From: Bacteroidales bacterium
GTDB lineage: Bacteria > Bacteroidota > Bacteroidia > Bacteroidales > UBA3663
Assembly (NCBI GenBank): GCA_017548545.1
Contig: JAFYZW010000112.1
Location: 1-37,073 of the forward strand
Direction of reading: 5' to 3'
Length of the DNA stretch: 37,073 bases
Part shown: in pieces, positions 35,347-37,073 of the stretch
How positions within the stretch are numbered: position 1 is the first letter of the stretch
Layout: each line of letters begins with the position of its first letter
Made by a program: the position numbers and the translations under genes
The notes under the pieces: model-generated
Databases searched by the model: none
Told to the model about the DNA's origin: nothing
The model's input: the letters and a program-made list of their open reading frames with translations, nothing else

Positions 35347-35603
35347 ACGGACGCGGGTTCATAGTAAATTGAATAAGAATTAGAGAAGAGAATAACGCGC
35401 GAGAGACGCTTTTTTGATCTATTTATGGGGAAAATTCTGCTTGCCCGAGTATGTATTTGACCAGGACACTATAAAAATGTGAAAGTCAAACTACAGATTG
35501 GTCTTTGTCGGAAATGTACTTTCTGATTTTATCAATCATTTTCCGAGTGGGCTCTATTCGAGTCTTTATTTCAGTTTCAGATACTTTGAAGAAGCAATTG
35601 TAG
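35347..35603. other. Intergenic stretch with no recognised feature
   Basis: I see no convincing gene, repeat or promoter here. A 3-base-pair GCG/CGC hairpin followed by six Ts lies near 35397-35416 but is too weak to call. A minus-strand frame of 83 codons (35737-35486) crosses the right part and the hairpin repeats beyond; it has no family similarity that I recognise. Confidence 0.5.
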
Positions 35604-35611
35604 TATCTTTG
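35604..35611 (+). promoter_or_regulatory. Bacteroidetes -7 element (TATCTTTG) ahead of the repeat arrays
   Basis: TATCTTTGCGGC lies 24 bases before the first 34-base hairpin repeat. TTTG occurs at 35585-35588, but the spacing to the -7 element is 15 bases rather than 19-20, so activity is uncertain. If active, the transcript would include both repeat arrays. Confidence 0.45.
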
Positions 35612-35634
35612 CGGCACGATCTTTGACATATTGG

Positions 35635-35709
35635 GGAGGAAGTACTCTGACGGGCGACAGAGTGCTTGCTCAAATGGAGGAAGCACTACGACAGGCGACA
35701 GAGTGCTTG
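35635..35709 (+). repeat. Two tandem 34-base hairpin repeats, 41-base period
   Basis: Copies at 35635-35668 and 35676-35709 begin GGAGGAAG and end GGCGACAGAGTGCTTG. In copy 1, AAGTACTCTG pairs with CAGAGTGCTT (one G-U pair) around ACGGGCGA. Copy 2 keeps most of the stem. The right arms are identical and differences concentrate in the left arm. Confidence 0.85.
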
Positions 35710-35805
35710 ATGCTATAGGATATTGGTGAGGATACATGAATAACAGCGAATTTCAAAAATTTATAATTTGCTCGGCAAATCCGATTCCCTATTTCCGATC
35801 ATGGC

Positions 35806-36220
35806 ATGTCCCCCAATGGTCGCAGGAGGATATACCACGATTGTAGTATGTCCGCTAACGGACGCTGAAGGATATGCGACGATGGAGGCATGTCCCCTAA
35901 CGTACGCTGAAGGATATGCGCTGATTGTGGGATATCCCTTAACGTACGCTAAAGGATATGCCTCGATGGTAGAATGTCCCCTAATGAACGTTGAAGGATA
36001 TGCTCCGATTGTAGAATGTCCCCTAACGTACGCTAAAGGATATGCCTCGATGGTAGAATGTCCCCTAATGAACGTTGAAGGATATGCTCCGATTGTAGAA
36101 TGTCCCCTAGCGTCCGCTGAAGGATATGCGACGATGGTGGCATGTCCTCCAACGGACGCTGGGGGATATGGTTCAGCAGAATGATATCCTCTTACGTACG
36201 TTGGGGGACATGCTGCGATT
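35806..36220 (+). repeat. Tandem array of about ten 42-base near-palindromic units
   Basis: Eight exact 42-base units (35806-36141) are followed by a 39-base and a 40-base degenerate unit. The unit begins ATGTCCCCTAACGTACGCTG and continues AAGGATATGC. Its outer words ATGTCC/ATATCC and GGATAT and its centre CGTACG are complementary, so each unit can fold as an imperfect hairpin. Units 5 and 7 are identical and units 4 and 6 nearly so, giving an 84-base higher-order period. Because 42 is a multiple of three, the plus strand stays open from an ATG at 35801 to 36184 (a 14-residue repeat with CPLTYAEGYA as core), and the minus strand is open too. No known protein repeat is recognised, and I treat the array as a DNA or RNA element first. 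Confidence 0.9.
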
Positions 36221-36298
36221 TTTTGCCCTTATCACGAATTTGAGAATTATAGAAGAAAAAAAGATGAAATCATAACAAGGGGATAATTTTGAGCACTG

Positions 36299-36329
36299 AC
36301 GCGACAGTTCCGGAAGGGGGTTGTCGCGT
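36299..36329. other. Perfect 8-base-pair hairpin with GCGACA words
   Basis: ACGCGACA (36299-36306) pairs with TGTCGCGT (36322-36329) around a 15-base loop. No T tract follows on either side. TGTCGC recurs just downstream (36331-36336 and near 36350), and GGCGACAG is also the shared word of the hairpin repeats near 35.65 and 35.69 kb. Confidence 0.55.
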
Positions 36330-36384
36330 CTGTCGCCATTTTGGGGATGTGTCGCTATGTGTGATGTAGAAAGTGGAAATTTTG

Positions 36385-36416
36385 TTTGGAGGGTTCGAAA
36401 AATGCCCGTACCTTTG
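36385..36416 (+). promoter_or_regulatory. Promoter of the beta-barrel gene
   Basis: TTTG (36385-36388), a 20-base spacer and TACCTTTG (36409-36416) match the Bacteroidetes consensus. The leader to the ATG at 36495 is about 70 bases and A-rich just before the start. Confidence 0.85.
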
Positions 36417-36494
36417 CACCGTCAAAATCAAGGAAACACTTGACGAGACAACAAAACTTGCAAATAATGTTTAACAATTAAAAAATACAAAATT

Positions 36495-37073
36495 ATGAAT
36501 ACAAAGAGCTTTTCACTGATCGCAGTCGCCACCCTTATCGTATGTGGCAATGTCAACGCACAAACTTCAACATCGTACTATAACACTCGTCACGAGATCG
36601 GTGTCTCGGTAGGAACAGGAACCATGACGGAGATTGTCGGAGATCTATCAGACTTCACCTCCATTGGCATCGAGGCAGCTATCTCAACCATCATCACCGG
36701 TGGCACGACCACAGCCTATTACACCTACGGCGAAGAGAATTATATCCCTGCCATCTCGGTTGAGTACTACTACCATATCAATCAGATTGTCGGCCTCGGT
36801 GGATATGTTGCCTTCAACGGCATAGACCGCGACATGTACTACACATGGAGGAATGACGGCATCGAGCACAAGGAGTATAGTGGTAAGGCCAAGCGCTCCA
36901 ACCTCAGCATCATCCCAACCGCCAAGTTCGACTGGCTGCGCAAGGAGCACTTCGGTCTCTATTCCAAGGCTGGTATCGGCGTGAGCATCATGCACGAAAC
37001 CCAGAAGGACGACAAGGAGGGCAGAACCGACTACAGCGACACCTCAGTTATCCCCAACATTGAATTGACGTTC
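36495..37073 (+). CDS. Outer-membrane beta-barrel protein, 3' end beyond the window
   Basis: The frame is open from the ATG at 36495 to the window end, giving 193 residues without a stop. A signal peptide covers residues 1-23 (SLIAVATLIVCGNVNAQ). The mature part shows alternating hydrophobic strands and turns typical of an OmpW/OmpA-like or porin-family barrel: HEIGVSVGTG, IPAISVEYYYHINQIVGLGG, SNLSIIPTAKFDWLRKEHFG, LYSKAGIGVSI. Proteins like this are common in Prevotella as small outer-membrane proteins of unknown role. It has a strong promoter and starts about 275 bases after the 42-base array. Confidence 0.85.
   Translation, partial: MNTKSFSLIAVATLIVCGNVNAQTSTSYYNTRHEIGVSVGTGTMTEIVGDLSDFTSIGIEAAISTIITGGTTTAYYTYGEENYIPAISVEYYYHINQIVGLGGYVAFNGIDRDMYYTWRNDGIEHKEYSGKAKRSNLSIIPTAKFDWLRKEHFGLYSKAGIGVSIMHETQKDDKEGRTDYSDTSVIPNIELTF

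Noticed and set aside
35486..35737. Minus-strand frame of 83 codons
   Set aside because: It crosses the hairpin repeats, has no signal or family pattern, and no promoter stands before it.
35801..36184. Array-long open frame (128 codons) as a confident protein-coding gene
   Set aside because: Openness follows from a 42-base period; the opposite strand is open too, and no ribosome binding site or family similarity is visible. It is kept as a possibility in the repeat entry and the findings.
35806..36220. CRISPR array
   Set aside because: The 42-base units are contiguous with no unique spacers, and no cas gene is present in the window.

Overview
The window reads as a chromosomal stretch of a Bacteroidales bacterium, most likely Prevotella-like. 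The evidence is a SusC/SusD pair, lipoprotein glycoside hydrolases, short C-terminal tails of the kind Y-D-x-x-G-R ... G-x-Y-I-x-x-G-K-K seen on secreted Prevotella proteins, and repeated Bacteroidetes promoters (TTTG, 19-20 bases, TAnnTTTG). No rRNA, tRNA, CRISPR, phage or transposase gene was seen.

Left part (1-13,090, all minus strand). A polysaccharide utilization locus runs right to left: SusC-like TonB receptor, SusD-like lipoprotein, GH31 (alpha-xylosidase/alpha-glucosidase type), GH29 alpha-L-fucosidase and an alpha-glucuronidase (GH67)-like lipoprotein. A hairpin with a T tract between susD and the hydrolases looks like an attenuator. The operon ends in a strong terminator, and immediately 3' of it starts the 5' end of a group IIC intron that runs off the window. 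A methyltransferase and a DUF1810 gene (ATGA overlap) sit directly upstream of susC with no obvious promoter in between. The likely target is a branched, fucosylated, uronic-acid-bearing glycan; this is inferred from gene content only.

Middle part (13,200-27,200). This is a group of large secreted proteins: a 1569-residue multidomain adhesin-like protein, a divergently transcribed M6-type metalloprotease, and a cleaved-adhesin/thioredoxin-like (Omp28-type) protein whose 3' end overlaps that of the protease. Next come a TPR-transmembrane-HTH regulator, a TonB-dependent receptor and a small acidic membrane protein. The regulator has a strong promoter so close to its ATG that its mRNA should be almost leaderless.

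Right part (27,200-37,073). A secreted pectate-lyase-like protein is followed by a convergent PepSY-like periplasmic protein, a lipoprotein with two NTF2/SnoaL-like domains, a divergent type B carboxylesterase and a BspA-type leucine-rich-repeat protein without a signal peptide. After it comes about 1.5 kb without a convincing gene but dense in structured repeats: a nested palindrome cluster, a pair of 41-base-spaced hairpin repeats, and a tandem array of about ten 42-base near-palindromic units. A truncated outer-membrane beta-barrel gene with a near-perfect promoter ends the window.

The most unusual material is the repeat region at 35.25-36.33 kb, a pair of 9-base-period palindromic microsatellites (one intergenic, one in frame inside the adhesin gene), and the intron placed exactly behind the PUL terminator.
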